Below are positions 1 through 7,619 of a stretch of 33,074 bases of DNA, piece after piece (positions within the stretch are counted from its first letter, which is position 1; every line of letters begins with the position of its first letter). The position numbers were made by a program, and so were the translations under genes. The notes beneath the pieces are model-generated. The model had not been told where the DNA came from. It saw only the letters and a list, made by a program, of their open reading frames with translations, and made no database searches. This stretch comes from Streptomyces rochei (GTDB lineage: Bacteria > Actinomycetota > Actinomycetes > Streptomycetales > Streptomycetaceae): assembly GCA_002155895.1 (NCBI GenBank), contig MUMD01000206.1:1-33074 (forward strand). The letters run 5' to 3'.

Positions 1-256
1 CGTCGAGCAGCGCGGCGGCCTCCGCGTTGGCGGCGCGGACCTCCTCCGCCGCCGTCGCGCCCTCGACCACCAGCTCGTCGAGCAGCCCGTCCAGCACCTC
101 GGCGAAGGAGGGCACGCCCGCGCGGAAGGCGAGGTCGACGACGCGCGGACCGGACGGGATCGGCATCCCCGCGTCGCACACCAGGACCCCGTCGCCGTGG
201 CCGAGTTCGGCGAGGGCGCCCGCGAGGTGGCGGTTGAGTATCCCGGCCTTCTTCAC
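1..256 (-). CDS. rbsD: D-ribose pyranase RbsD, 3' end outside window
   Basis: RbsD interconverts the pyranose and furanose forms of D-ribose in the cytoplasm and so supplies ribokinase with its substrate. Eighty-five N-terminal residues are visible, starting with GTG at 254-256. The start VKKAGILNRHLAGAL and the segment VCDAGMPIP match the family, including the His (HLAGALAELGHGD) near the active site. A strong Shine-Dalgarno (AGGGGGG) lies next to the ribokinase stop, only 13 bp upstream, so the gene is the last visible member of the sugar operon. The C-terminus lies beyond base 1. Identification rests on sequence pattern plus ribokinase/ABC context; the family is clear, but the exact sugar (ribose or a related pentose) is inferred. 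Confidence 0.9.
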   Translation of the reverse strand, partial: MKKAGILNRHLAGALAELGHGDGVLVCDAGMPIPSGPRVVDLAFRAGVPSFAEVLDGLLDELVVEGATAAEEVRAANAEAAALLD

Positions 257-269
257 CGCTTCGCCCCCC

Positions 270-1172
270 TCACAGCGCGTCGACCTCCGCCGCCGTCGGG
301 TACGACGCCTGCGCGCCCGCCCTGGTCACCGCCGCCGCTCCCACCCGTGCCGCGTAGGCCGCGGCCTGGGCCAGCGAGGCGCCGGTGCCCAGCCGCCAGG
401 CCAGCGCCGCCGTGAACGCGTCGCCCGCGCCCGTCGTGTCCACGGCGTCCACCTTCACGGACGGCACCCGGGACACCTCCGCCCCCGACGCCACCAGCGC
501 ACCCTCCGCGCCCAGCGTGACGACCACCGAGCGCGGCCCCTTGGCCAGCAGGATGCGGGCCCAGTCCTCGGGGCGGTCGCTCACACAGGCGTCACCCAGG
601 ATGACCTTCGCCTCGTGCTCGTTGACGATCAGCGGGTCGCAGGCGTCCAGCACCTCCCGGGGAAGCGGCAGCGGCGGCGACGGGTTCAGCACGAAACGGC
701 TGCCCGGCGCCAGGCTCCGGACGACCTCCACCACCGTCTCCAGCGGCACCTCCAACTGCGTGGAGACCACGCGGGAGGCGTGGAAGAGGCTGGCGGCGGC
801 GCGGACGTCGCCGGGTGCCAGGCGGCCGTTGGCGCCCGGCGAGACCACGATGCTGTTGTCGCCGGACGGGTCGACGGTGATCAGCGCGACGCCGGTCGGG
901 GCGCCGCCGACCAGGACGCCCACCGTGTCGACACCGGCCGCCCGCTGCGAGTCCAGCAGCAGCCGACCGTAGTCGTCGTCGCCGACCCGGGCCAGCAGGG
1001 CCGTGCGGGCACCGAGCCGGGCGGCGGCCACCGCCTGGTTCGCGCCCTTGCCGCCCGGGTGGACGGCCAGGTCGGTGCCGAGCACCGTCTCGCCGGCCCC
1101 CGGCCGCCGCTCGACGCCGATCACGAGGTCGGCGTTGGCCGATCCCACGACCAGGAGGTCGTAGTCGTACAT
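270..1172 (-). CDS. rbsK: Ribokinase (PfkB family)
   Basis: This 300-residue protein is of normal length for ribokinase, which phosphorylates D-ribose to ribose 5-phosphate with ATP in the cytoplasm. Visible family signatures are the N-terminal VVGSANADLV, the PfkB signature-1 Gly-rich stretch HPGGKGANQAVAAARLG near residue 40, the NPSPPLPLP segment, VNEHEAKVILG, and the C-terminal DTTGAGDAF carrying the anion hole and catalytic Asp. The ATG at 1170-1172 is preceded by GGAGAG at 8 nt. It follows the permease/binding-protein fusion after 67 bp and is followed by rbsD after 13 bp, so it is probably read from the same transcript. PfkB kinases vary in substrate, but adjacency to rbsD and a ribose-type transporter argues for ribose. 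Confidence 0.95.
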   Translation of the reverse strand: MYDYDLLVVGSANADLVIGVERRPGAGETVLGTDLAVHPGGKGANQAVAAARLGARTALLARVGDDDYGRLLLDSQRAAGVDTVGVLVGGAPTGVALITVDPSGDNSIVVSPGANGRLAPGDVRAAASLFHASRVVSTQLEVPLETVVEVVRSLAPGSRFVLNPSPPLPLPREVLDACDPLIVNEHEAKVILGDACVSDRPEDWARILLAKGPRSVVVTLGAEGALVASGAEVSRVPSVKVDAVDTTGAGDAFTAALAWRLGTGASLAQAAAYAARVGAAAVTRAGAQASYPTAAEVDAL

Positions 1173-1239
1173 GAATCGCTCTCCGATCCCGATGAACCCG
1201 AGTGAATCCGCGTGGGGCCCGCGGGCCGTTCCGCCCGTC

Positions 1240-3198
1240 TCAGCCCTCGAAGCCGGCCACGTTCTCCTTGGTGACGACCTTCACCGGCACCTTCACCATC
1301 TTCTCCGTCTTCTCGCCCTCGGCGGCGCGCAACGCGTTCTCCACGGCGATCCTGCCCAGTTCCCTGGGCTGCTGCGCCACCGAGGCGTACAGCGTGCCCT
1401 CCCGCACCGCCTTCAGCCCGTCCGGCGTGCCGTCGAACCCGACGACCTGCACGGACTTCCCGGCCTTGGAGCCCAGCGCCTTGATCGCGCCGAGCGCCAT
1501 CTCGTCGTTCTCCGCGAAGACACCGTCGACGTCGGGGTGCGCCTGGAGCAGGTTGGTCATCACGTCCAGGCCCTTGGTGCGGTCGAAGTCCGCGGGCTGC
1601 TTGGCGACGACCTTGATGCCCGGGTACTCCTTCAGCCCGGCCGCGAAGCCCGCGCCGCGCTCCCGGCTGGCGGAGGTGCCGGCCTGGCCCTGGAGGATGA
1701 CGATGGTGCCCTTGCCGCCGAGCTTCTCGGCGAGCGCCCGGGCGCCCAGCTTGCCGCCCTCGACGTTGTCGGAGGCGACCAGCGCCGAGGTGTCCGCCTT
1801 GTTGACGCCCCGGTCCACCGCGATGACGGGGATGTCGTCCTTGTTCGCCGAGCGCACCGAGGGGCCGGCCGCGTCGGAGTCCACCGGGTTGACGATGATC
1901 GAGGACAGGCTCCCGCTGACGAAGTTCTGCAGCTGGTTGGCCTGCTGGGAGGCGTCGTTCTGGGCGTCCGTGACCGTCAGGTCCACGCCCAGCTTCTTCG
2001 CCCGCTCCTCGGCGCCGGCGCGGATCTGCACGAAGAACGGGTTGTTCAGCGTGGACAGCGACAGACCGATCCGCTGGGTCTTACCGCCCGAGGACCCGTT
2101 GTGCAGCAGCGAGGTCGCGCCGACCACGGCGACGGCGACGACGGCCGCGATGACGTACGTCAGCGCCTGCTTGCCCCGGTTCCCGCCGCCGGACGCCCCG
2201 GCCGCCGGGGTCGTCGCGCCCGCCTTGCGGCGCAGCGTGTCGAAGAGCACGGCCAGCGCGATGACGACACCGATGACGACCTGCTGCCAGAACGCGGAGA
2301 CGGACAGCAGGTTGAGGCCGTTGCGCAGCACCGCGAGGATCAGCGCGCCGATCAGCGTGCCGGACGCCTTGCCGGTGCCGCCGGCGAGCGAGGCGCCGCC
2401 GATGACGACGGCGGCGATGGCGTCCAGTTCGTAGCCCTGCGCGGCCTGCGGCTGCGCGGAGGAGAGACGGGAGGCCAGCACGATGCCCGCGGCGGCGGCG
2501 AACAGCCCGGAGAAGGCGTAGATGGCGAGCTTCTGCCGCTTCACCCGCAGCCCGGACAGCCGGGCGGCCTCCTCGTTGCCGCCGATGGCGTACATGGAGC
2601 GCCCGATGTAGGTCCGCCCGAGGACGAAGGCCGTGATCAGCCCCATCACGATCATCACCAGCACCGGCACCGGCAGCCACCCGCCGAGCGTGTCACCGAG
2701 GTGCGAGACCGACTCCGGGAAGGCGATCGGCGAGCCCTGCGAGATGACCAGCGACAGACCGCGCCCCACCGACAGCATGGCGAGCGTCGCGATGAACGGC
2801 GGCAGCTTCCCGTACGAGATGAGGAAGCCGTTCACCAGGCCGCAGGCGATGCCGGTGGCGACGGACAGCAGCACCGCCAGCACCACGGGCATCCCGGCCT
2901 CGGTGGCGCTCCACGCCAGCACGGTGGCCGACAGCGCGGCGACCGAGCCGACCGACAGGTCGATGCCGGCCGAGACGATGACGAAGGTGACGCCGAAGGC
3001 GAGGATCGCGGTGACGGCGGCCTGGACGCCGACGTTGAGGAGGTTGTCGGCGGTCAGGAAGTCCCCGGACAGCGCCGACATGGCGATGACGAGGACGATC
3101 AGCGCGGTCAGGGCGCCGTTGTCGAGCAGCAGGCGGCGCAGGCCGCCCGTGGCGCCGCCCTGCGCGCCCGGCTTGCTCTTGAGCGTGTCAGTGGCCAC
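1240..3198 (-). CDS. Fused ABC sugar permease and substrate-binding protein (RbsC-RbsB)
   Basis: One 652-residue chain carries two transporter subunits that are normally separate. Residues 1 to about 330 form an RbsC-type permease with about 8-10 hydrophobic segments and the motif FVIVSAGIDLSVGSV. A Gly/Ala-rich linker and one extra hydrophobic helix (about 346-365, YVIAAVVAVAVVGATSLL) follow. Residues from about 371 to the end form a periplasmic-binding-protein type 1 domain (RIGLSLSTLNNPFFVQI, FAENDEMALGAI, VVGFDGTPDG). The extra helix would place the binding domain outside the cell as a tethered receptor, replacing the usual lipoprotein. The start is GTG at 3196-3198, overlapping the end of the ATPase gene by 11 bp, so translation is probably coupled. 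No lipoprotein signal and no second binding-protein gene are visible nearby. The domains are clear; ribose specificity is inferred from rbsK/rbsD. Confidence 0.93.
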   Translation of the reverse strand: MATDTLKSKPGAQGGATGGLRRLLLDNGALTALIVLVIAMSALSGDFLTADNLLNVGVQAAVTAILAFGVTFVIVSAGIDLSVGSVAALSATVLAWSATEAGMPVVLAVLLSVATGIACGLVNGFLISYGKLPPFIATLAMLSVGRGLSLVISQGSPIAFPESVSHLGDTLGGWLPVPVLVMIVMGLITAFVLGRTYIGRSMYAIGGNEEAARLSGLRVKRQKLAIYAFSGLFAAAAGIVLASRLSSAQPQAAQGYELDAIAAVVIGGASLAGGTGKASGTLIGALILAVLRNGLNLLSVSAFWQQVVIGVVIALAVLFDTLRRKAGATTPAAGASGGGNRGKQALTYVIAAVVAVAVVGATSLLHNGSSGGKTQRIGLSLSTLNNPFFVQIRAGAEERAKKLGVDLTVTDAQNDASQQANQLQNFVSGSLSSIIVNPVDSDAAGPSVRSANKDDIPVIAVDRGVNKADTSALVASDNVEGGKLGARALAEKLGGKGTIVILQGQAGTSASRERGAGFAAGLKEYPGIKVVAKQPADFDRTKGLDVMTNLLQAHPDVDGVFAENDEMALGAIKALGSKAGKSVQVVGFDGTPDGLKAVREGTLYASVAQQPRELGRIAVENALRAAEGEKTEKMVKVPVKVVTKENVAGFEG

Positions 3199-4723
3199 GG
3201 GAGGCCTCCGTTCCGGTTTCGTCGGTGTGCGGGGTGCTGACGGCGAGCGCCATCACGGCGTCCTGGGTGGCCTCGGCGGCGGGAAGTTCGCCGGCGATCC
3301 GCCCCTGCGCCATGACGACCACCCGGTCGCTCATGCCGAGCACCTCGGGGAGGTCGCTGGAGATCATGAGCACGGCGGCGCCGGCGGCCGTCAGTTCGTT
3401 GATGAGCTGGTAGATCTCGACCTTGGCGCCGACGTCGATGCCGCGCGTCGGCTCGTCGAGGATCAGCACCTTGGTGTTCGCCAGCAGCCACTTGCCGATG
3501 ACGACCTTCTGCTGGTTGCCGCCGGACAGGGTCCGCACGTGCTGCCCGAGCCCGGCCATCCGCACGCCGAGCTGCCCGGCGATCCGCTCGGCCGCCGCGT
3601 GCTGCCCCTTGAGGTCCACGATCCCCGCGCGGGCGGACGACCTCAGCGTCACCAGCCCCAGGTTCTCCTCGACGGAGGCGTCGAGCACCAGCCCCTGACC
3701 CTTGCGGTCCTCGGGCACCAGCCCGATCCCGGCGGCCATCGCGGCGTTGACGTCGTGCCGCCGCAGCGGCGCGCCCGCGACGTGCACGCTCCCGGAGTCG
3801 TAGGGGTCGGCGCCGAACACCGCCCGCACGACCTCCGTGCGCCCGGCCCCGACCAGCCCGGCGATGCCGACGACCTCACCGGCCCGCACCTCGAAGCTCA
3901 CGTCGTGGAAGACGCCGTCCCGCGTGAGTCCTTCGACCCTGAGCAACGCCTCACCGGCGTCACCGCGTTCGCGCGGGTACTGCTGCTCGATGGACCGTCC
4001 GACCATCAGCCGCACCAACTCGTCCTCGGGCGTGGAGGCGGGCACCTGCCCGACGCTCCTGCCGTCCCGGATGACGGTGACGCGGTCGCCGAGGGCGGCG
4101 ATCTCCTCCAGGTGGTGGGTGATGAAGACGATGCCCACACCGTCCTCGCGCAGCCGCCGCACGATGGCGAAGAGCTTGTCGACCTCCTCGGAGGTGAGCA
4201 CGGCGGTCGGCTCGTCCATGATGAGCACCCGCGCGTCCAGGCTGAGCGCCTTGGCGATCTCGACCATCTGGAGGCGCGCGATACCGAGTTCACGCACCCG
4301 TGCCCGCGGGGACACCTTGACCCCCACGCGCTCCAGCAGCACCTCCGCGTCCGCGTCCATCTTCTTCCGGTCGATCATCCCGAACCGGCGGGGCTGGCGC
4401 CCCAGGAAGATGTTCTCGGCGACCGTCAGGTCGGGGACGAGGTTGAACTCCTGGTAGATGGTGGCGATCCCGAGCCGCTCGGAGTCCTGCGCACCGTGGA
4501 TGCGCACCTCCTCGCCGCCGGCCAGGATGCGCCCGGCGTCGGGCGTGTAGGCGCCGGAGAGCATCTTGATGAGGGTGCTCTTGCCCGCGCCGTTCTCACC
4601 GAGCAGCACGTGCACCTCGCCCCGGCGCAGGTCGAAGTCGACGCTGTCGAGCGCGACCACGCCGGGGAAGGTCTTGCGGATGCCCTCGATGCGCAGCAAC
4701 TCGTCCGGACTGCGGCTGCTCAC
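3188..4723 (-). CDS. rbsA: Sugar ABC transporter ATP-binding protein, two ATPase domains (RbsA type)
   Basis: The 511-residue protein has the tandem nucleotide-binding layout of RbsA/MglA/XylG. Domain 1 has Walker A GENGAGKS at residues 42-49, the degenerate signature ARLQMVEIAKAL and Walker B VLIMDEPTAVLT. Domain 2 has the usual altered Walker A (GLVGAGRTE), signature LSGGNQQKV and Walker B VLILDEPTRGID. The ATPase powers uptake through the fused permease encoded immediately downstream. I chose the GTG at 4721-4723 because GAAGGAG lies correctly upstream; an in-frame ATG at 4789 would put 66 bases inside the regulator gene. The start overlaps the regulator stop as GTGA (4 bp), and the gene end overlaps the next start by 11 bp, so the three genes look translationally coupled. 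Confidence 0.95.
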   Translation of the reverse strand: MSSRSPDELLRIEGIRKTFPGVVALDSVDFDLRRGEVHVLLGENGAGKSTLIKMLSGAYTPDAGRILAGGEEVRIHGAQDSERLGIATIYQEFNLVPDLTVAENIFLGRQPRRFGMIDRKKMDADAEVLLERVGVKVSPRARVRELGIARLQMVEIAKALSLDARVLIMDEPTAVLTSEEVDKLFAIVRRLREDGVGIVFITHHLEEIAALGDRVTVIRDGRSVGQVPASTPEDELVRLMVGRSIEQQYPRERGDAGEALLRVEGLTRDGVFHDVSFEVRAGEVVGIAGLVGAGRTEVVRAVFGADPYDSGSVHVAGAPLRRHDVNAAMAAGIGLVPEDRKGQGLVLDASVEENLGLVTLRSSARAGIVDLKGQHAAAERIAGQLGVRMAGLGQHVRTLSGGNQQKVVIGKWLLANTKVLILDEPTRGIDVGAKVEIYQLINELTAAGAAVLMISSDLPEVLGMSDRVVVMAQGRIAGELPAAEATQDAVMALAVSTPHTDETGTEASRGH

Positions 4724-5766
4724 GGCGTACTCCTTCGTACGGGGGAGGGGGACGGGGGGTGTGCGGTGCCGGAGGGGGACTCTCCGCACGAGCGGCGCAC
4801 GACGAGCCGCGCCGGCAGGGTGACGGACTCGCCGGTCCGCCCCTCGATCCGGTCGACGAGCGCGCGTACGGCGGCCCGCCCGAGGTCGCCCGTGGGCTGG
4901 GCGATCGCGGTGACCGGGGGATCGGTGTGCACGAACCAGCGGATGTCGTCGAACGCGGCGAGCGCAATGTCCTCGGGGACGCGCAGCCCGCGCGCCCGTA
5001 CGGCGTCCAGCGCGCCGAGCGCCATCAGGTTGTCGGCGGCGAACACGACGTCGGGCGGCTCGGGGAGGTCGAGGAACCCCTCGGTGACCCGGCGTCCGCT
5101 CTCCGCCTGGAAATCGCCCTGGCCGATGCGGTCGTCGGGGAGGGGGAGCCCGTACTCGGCGAGCGCCTCGCGGAAGGCGTCGACGCGCTCGCGTCCGGTC
5201 GTGGTGGCGGCGGGCCCGGCGATGATGGCGAGCCTGCGGTGCCCGAGCCGGTACAGGTGCGCGACGAGGTCCCGCACCGCGCCCCGCCCGTCCGACCGCA
5301 CCACGGGCACGTCCACGCCGGGGATCCAGCGGTCGACGAAGACCATCGGGGTGCCGGCCCGCGCGGCCTCCAGCATGCGCGGGGAGCCGCCGTCGGTGGG
5401 GGAGACGAGGAGCCCGTCGATCCGCCGGTCGAGCAGCGTCGTCACGTGGTGGTCCTGGAGATCGGGCCGCTCGTCGGCGTTGCCGATGATGACGCTGTAG
5501 CCGAGCGCGCGGGCCTCTTCCTCCACGGAACGGGCCAGTTCGGTGAAGTAGGGGTTCATGACGTCGCTGATGACCAGCCCGAGGGTGCGGGTCTGATCGG
5601 TGCGCAGCGACCGGGCGACGGCGTTCGGCCGGTAGCCCAGCGCCTCGACGGCGGCCAGCACGCGGGCGCGGGCGCCGGGGCTGACGGACGGGTGGCCGTT
5701 GAGGACGCGCGAGACCGTCGCGACGGAGACGCCCGCCTCGACGGCGACGTCCTTGATGCTCGCCAT
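4720..5766 (-). CDS. LacI-family transcriptional regulator of the sugar operon
   Basis: This 348-residue repressor has a LacI N-terminal helix-turn-helix (MASIKDVAVEAGVSVATVSRVLN, about residues 1-24), a hinge with RSLRTDQTRTLGLVISD, and a periplasmic-binding-like effector domain ending near residue 330. A Pro/Ser-rich tail of about 20 residues follows. ATG at 5764-5766 has an excellent AGGAGGT 9 nt upstream. It is the first gene of the operon and shares a GTGA overlap with rbsA, so repressor and transporter are made from one mRNA, an autoregulated arrangement. Two near-identical operator-like elements lie 19 bp before the start codon. By analogy with RbsR, ribose or a derivative would be the effector; this is inferred from context, not seen in the sequence. 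Confidence 0.92.
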   Translation of the reverse strand: MASIKDVAVEAGVSVATVSRVLNGHPSVSPGARARVLAAVEALGYRPNAVARSLRTDQTRTLGLVISDVMNPYFTELARSVEEEARALGYSVIIGNADERPDLQDHHVTTLLDRRIDGLLVSPTDGGSPRMLEAARAGTPMVFVDRWIPGVDVPVVRSDGRGAVRDLVAHLYRLGHRRLAIIAGPAATTTGRERVDAFREALAEYGLPLPDDRIGQGDFQAESGRRVTEGFLDLPEPPDVVFAADNLMALGALDAVRARGLRVPEDIALAAFDDIRWFVHTDPPVTAIAQPTGDLGRAAVRALVDRIEGRTGESVTLPARLVVRRSCGESPSGTAHPPSPSPVRRSTP

Positions 5767-5784
5767 CGCCGTTCCACCTCCTCG

Positions 5785-5820
5785 TGGAATCGATTACACG
5801 GAGGATTGGAAACGATTACA
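5785..5820. promoter_or_regulatory. Tandem LacI-type operator elements before the sugar operon
   Basis: Two 14-bp elements, TGGAATCGATTACA (5785-5798) and TGGAAACGATTACA (5807-5820), differ at one base and repeat at a 22-bp period, about two helical turns. Each is centred on CG, as is usual for LacI-family operators (core AATCGATT or AAACGATT). They lie between the predicted start region and the LacI-family gene, so autoregulation of the whole operon is likely. The exact promoter hexamers were not resolved. Confidence 0.75.
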
Positions 5821-5983
5821 CGGGCGGATGGCAAGGGGGGTGCCCCGGGCCGAGACGCAATCGTGACCCGCCGTGCCCGCCGCCCTCGCGCCGCCCGGCC
5901 CTGCTTCCCCGGCGCCCGCCCTTGCGCCCGTCCTTGCGCCCGCCCCGGGCCTGCCCGCGCCTTGTGCCCCCTGGACGTGCCGA
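5821..5983. other. Gene-free C-rich spacer upstream of the sugar operon
   Basis: No credible gene is present. The stretch is strongly C-rich on the plus strand and contains an 11-bp tandem repeat (CCTTGCGCCCG at 5920-5930 and 5932-5942). It must hold the upstream part of the sugar-operon promoter, but I could not identify hexamers. Confidence 0.5.
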
Positions 5984-6019
5984 GGCCCGGCTCCGGGGCG
6001 GAGGGCCCCGGGCCGGGCC
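5984..6019 (-). terminator. Hairpin terminator after the AhpD-like gene
   Basis: Arms 5984-5999 and 6005-6019 form a 15-bp stem (GGCCCGGC…CCGGGGC against GCCCCGG…GCCGGGCC) with one bulged T at 5992 and a 5-nt loop. It begins 27 bp after the AhpD-like stop codon and insulates that gene from the sugar operon downstream. There is no U-tract, which is common for Streptomyces. Confidence 0.75.
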
Positions 6020-6045
6020 GGGTCGGGCGGCGGTGGCGCCGTCGG

Positions 6046-6531
6046 TCAGCTCGTCGCCGCCTCGAACATGCCCGCCTCGTACGAGCCTCCCGGCTGGTGC
6101 GTGATCACGGCCATCCGGTTGGCCGCGTTGATCAGGGCGACCAGGCAGACCAGGGCGGCGGTCTGGTCGTCGTCGTAGTGCTCGCGCACCCGCGCCCAGG
6201 TCTCGTCGGACACGCCCGGGTGCGCGTCGGCGAGCCGGGTGCCCTCCTCGGCCAGCGCCAGGGCGGCCTGCTCGGCCTCGGTGAACACGGTGGACTCGCG
6301 CCAGGCGGCGACCAGATGGAGCCGCGCCGCGCTCTCGCCGGCCGCCTCGGCCTCCTTGACGTGCATGTCGATGCAGTGGCCGCAGCCGTTGATCTGGCTG
6401 GCCCGCAGCGACACCAGTTCCTGCGTGGCCCTCGGCAGCGTCGACCCGTGGAGCACCAGGGCGGTGCCCGCGAACCGCTTGCCGAACTTGACGCCGATCT
6501 CGTTCTCGAACAGGTTGAAGCGGGTGTCCAT
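6046..6531 (-). CDS. Carboxymuconolactone decarboxylase/AhpD-like protein, ECF41 partner
   Basis: The 161-residue protein has the AhpD/CMD core: an NGCGHCIDMH motif with Cys50, Cys53 and His57 that fits a peroxidase-type redox-active Cys pair and proton relay. The rest is all-helical and ends LVALINAANRMAVITHQPGG. I chose ATG at 6529-6531, which gives the family-standard beginning MDTRFNLFENEIG; the longer frame to 6780 runs into the divergent sigma-factor gene. The Shine-Dalgarno is weak (GAGGACGAG). It is divergent from an ECF41-type sigma factor. That sigma group is characteristically linked to carboxymuconolactone decarboxylase, oxidoreductase or epimerase (COE) genes, which it controls. 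A thiol-dependent peroxide or aldehyde role is plausible, but the substrate cannot be told. Confidence 0.9.
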   Translation of the reverse strand: MDTRFNLFENEIGVKFGKRFAGTALVLHGSTLPRATQELVSLRASQINGCGHCIDMHVKEAEAAGESAARLHLVAAWRESTVFTEAEQAALALAEEGTRLADAHPGVSDETWARVREHYDDDQTAALVCLVALINAANRMAVITHQPGGSYEAGMFEAATS

Positions 6532-6586
6532 GATCTCGTCCTCGCCGTCGGTGTCTCGCTGACGCCCACAAGATGCCGACGGACCC

Positions 6587-6659
6587 GACCCTGTGACGGG
6601 CCGCCGGTGTGACGTGGAGCACCGGCGGCGGGTGTCACACGGCGGCGGCGGCCGGTGTC
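6587..6659. promoter_or_regulatory. Divergent ECF41-type promoter region
   Basis: On the plus strand, TGTCACA (6633-6639), N16 and TGTC (6656-6659) closely match the ECF41 autoregulated consensus as I recall it (TGTCACA-N16-CGTC). On the minus strand, CGTCACA (6614-6608), N17 and GGTC (6590-6587) is a weaker mirror copy pointing at the AhpD-like gene. A perfect 10-bp inverted repeat (GCCGCCGGTG at 6600-6609 and CACCGGCGGC at 6620-6629) lies between the two -35 elements. Both promoters would leave short leaders of about 38-50 nt. Confidence 0.65.
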
Positions 6660-6703
6660 CTGTGCGCGTGACCCCGACCAGGACCGACGAACGGGAGAAG
6701 CCG

Positions 6704-7609
6704 GTGACCAGCGAGCCCAGCGGACGCGAACGGGACGGCGCCACCGAGGCGTTCGTCGCCCACCGCAACCTGCTCTTCACCGTCGCCTACGAGATGCTCG
6801 GCTCGGCCGCCGACGCGGAGGACGTCCTCCAGGAGACCTGGCTGCGCTGGGCGGGCGTGGACCTCGCCGAGGTGCGCGACCGCCGCGCCTACCTCGTCCG
6901 CATCACCACCCGCCAAGCCCTGAACCGGCTGCGCACGCTCGGTCGCCGCAAGGAGTCCTACGTCGGCTCCTGGCTGCCCGAGCCGCTGCTGACCACGCCC
7001 GACGTGGCGGAGGACGTCGAGCTGGCCGACAGCGTGTCGATGGCGATGATGCTGGTCCTGGAGACGCTGACGCCGACCGAACGGGCGGTGTTCGTGCTGC
7101 GCGAGGTGTTCGACCTCGGCTACGACGAAATCGCCGAGGCCGTGGAGAAGAGCCCGGCCGCCGTCCGGCAGATCGCGCACCGGGCCCGCGCGCACGTCGC
7201 GGCCCGCCGGCCGCGCGGGGTGGTCTCGGCCGCCGAGTCACGGCAGGCGCTGGATGCCTTCCGCAGGGCCGTCGAGACGGGCGACCTCCAGGGCCTGCTC
7301 GACATCCTCTCCCCGGACGTCGTCCTGCTCGGCGACGGCGGCGGTGTCAAGCAGGCCGTGCTGCGGCCCGTCACGGGGCGGGACAAGGTGGCCCGGCTGG
7401 TGCTCGGCGGACTGCTCAAGCACGCCGCCTCGCTGTCACTGGGACCGGCGCAGGTCAACGGATACCCGGCCCTGGTCGTCCACCTCGACGGCGCACTCGA
7501 CACCGTGGTGGCGGTCCGCCTCGACGAGGGCCGCATCACCGGCCTCTACGCCGTCCGCAACCCCGAGAAGCTCTCGCACATGCGCCGGGAGACGGCCCTG
7601 CGCCGCTGA
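6704..7609 (+). CDS. ECF41-type sigma factor with C-terminal SnoaL-like domain (SigJ type)
   Basis: From the GTG at 6704-6706 the protein has 301 residues, longer than ordinary ECF sigmas because of a fused C-terminal domain. Region 2 is seen in LLFTVAYEMLGSAADAEDVL and region 4 in LTPTERAVFVLREVFDLGY…EKSPAAVRQIAHRARAHV. The interdomain WLPEPL motif and the Asp-Gly-Gly-Gly segment (LLGDGGGVKQ, with a Val before the Lys) near the SnoaL-like part are hallmarks of ECF41. The extension regulates the sigma in place of an anti-sigma, and no anti-sigma gene is visible. The start was chosen for GGGAGAAG 4 nt upstream; GTG at 6668 is an alternative but lies almost at the predicted transcription start. 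It converges on the ArsR-type gene 10 bp downstream. Confidence 0.92.
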   Translation: MTSEPSGRERDGATEAFVAHRNLLFTVAYEMLGSAADAEDVLQETWLRWAGVDLAEVRDRRAYLVRITTRQALNRLRTLGRRKESYVGSWLPEPLLTTPDVAEDVELADSVSMAMMLVLETLTPTERAVFVLREVFDLGYDEIAEAVEKSPAAVRQIAHRARAHVAARRPRGVVSAAESRQALDAFRRAVETGDLQGLLDILSPDVVLLGDGGGVKQAVLRPVTGRDKVARLVLGGLLKHAASLSLGPAQVNGYPALVVHLDGALDTVVAVRLDEGRITGLYAVRNPEKLSHMRRETALRR

Positions 7610-7619
7610 AACGCGCGGC

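Noticed and set aside
2633-5500. A 955-codon plus-strand frame antisense to the sugar operon
   Set aside because: It lies opposite rbsCB, rbsA and the LacI-type gene and has no recognisable fold.
5884-5960. C-rich repeats upstream of the sugar operon as a CRISPR or tandem-repeat array
   Set aside because: Only two imperfect 11-bp units occur and there is no spacer structure; this is simple composition bias.
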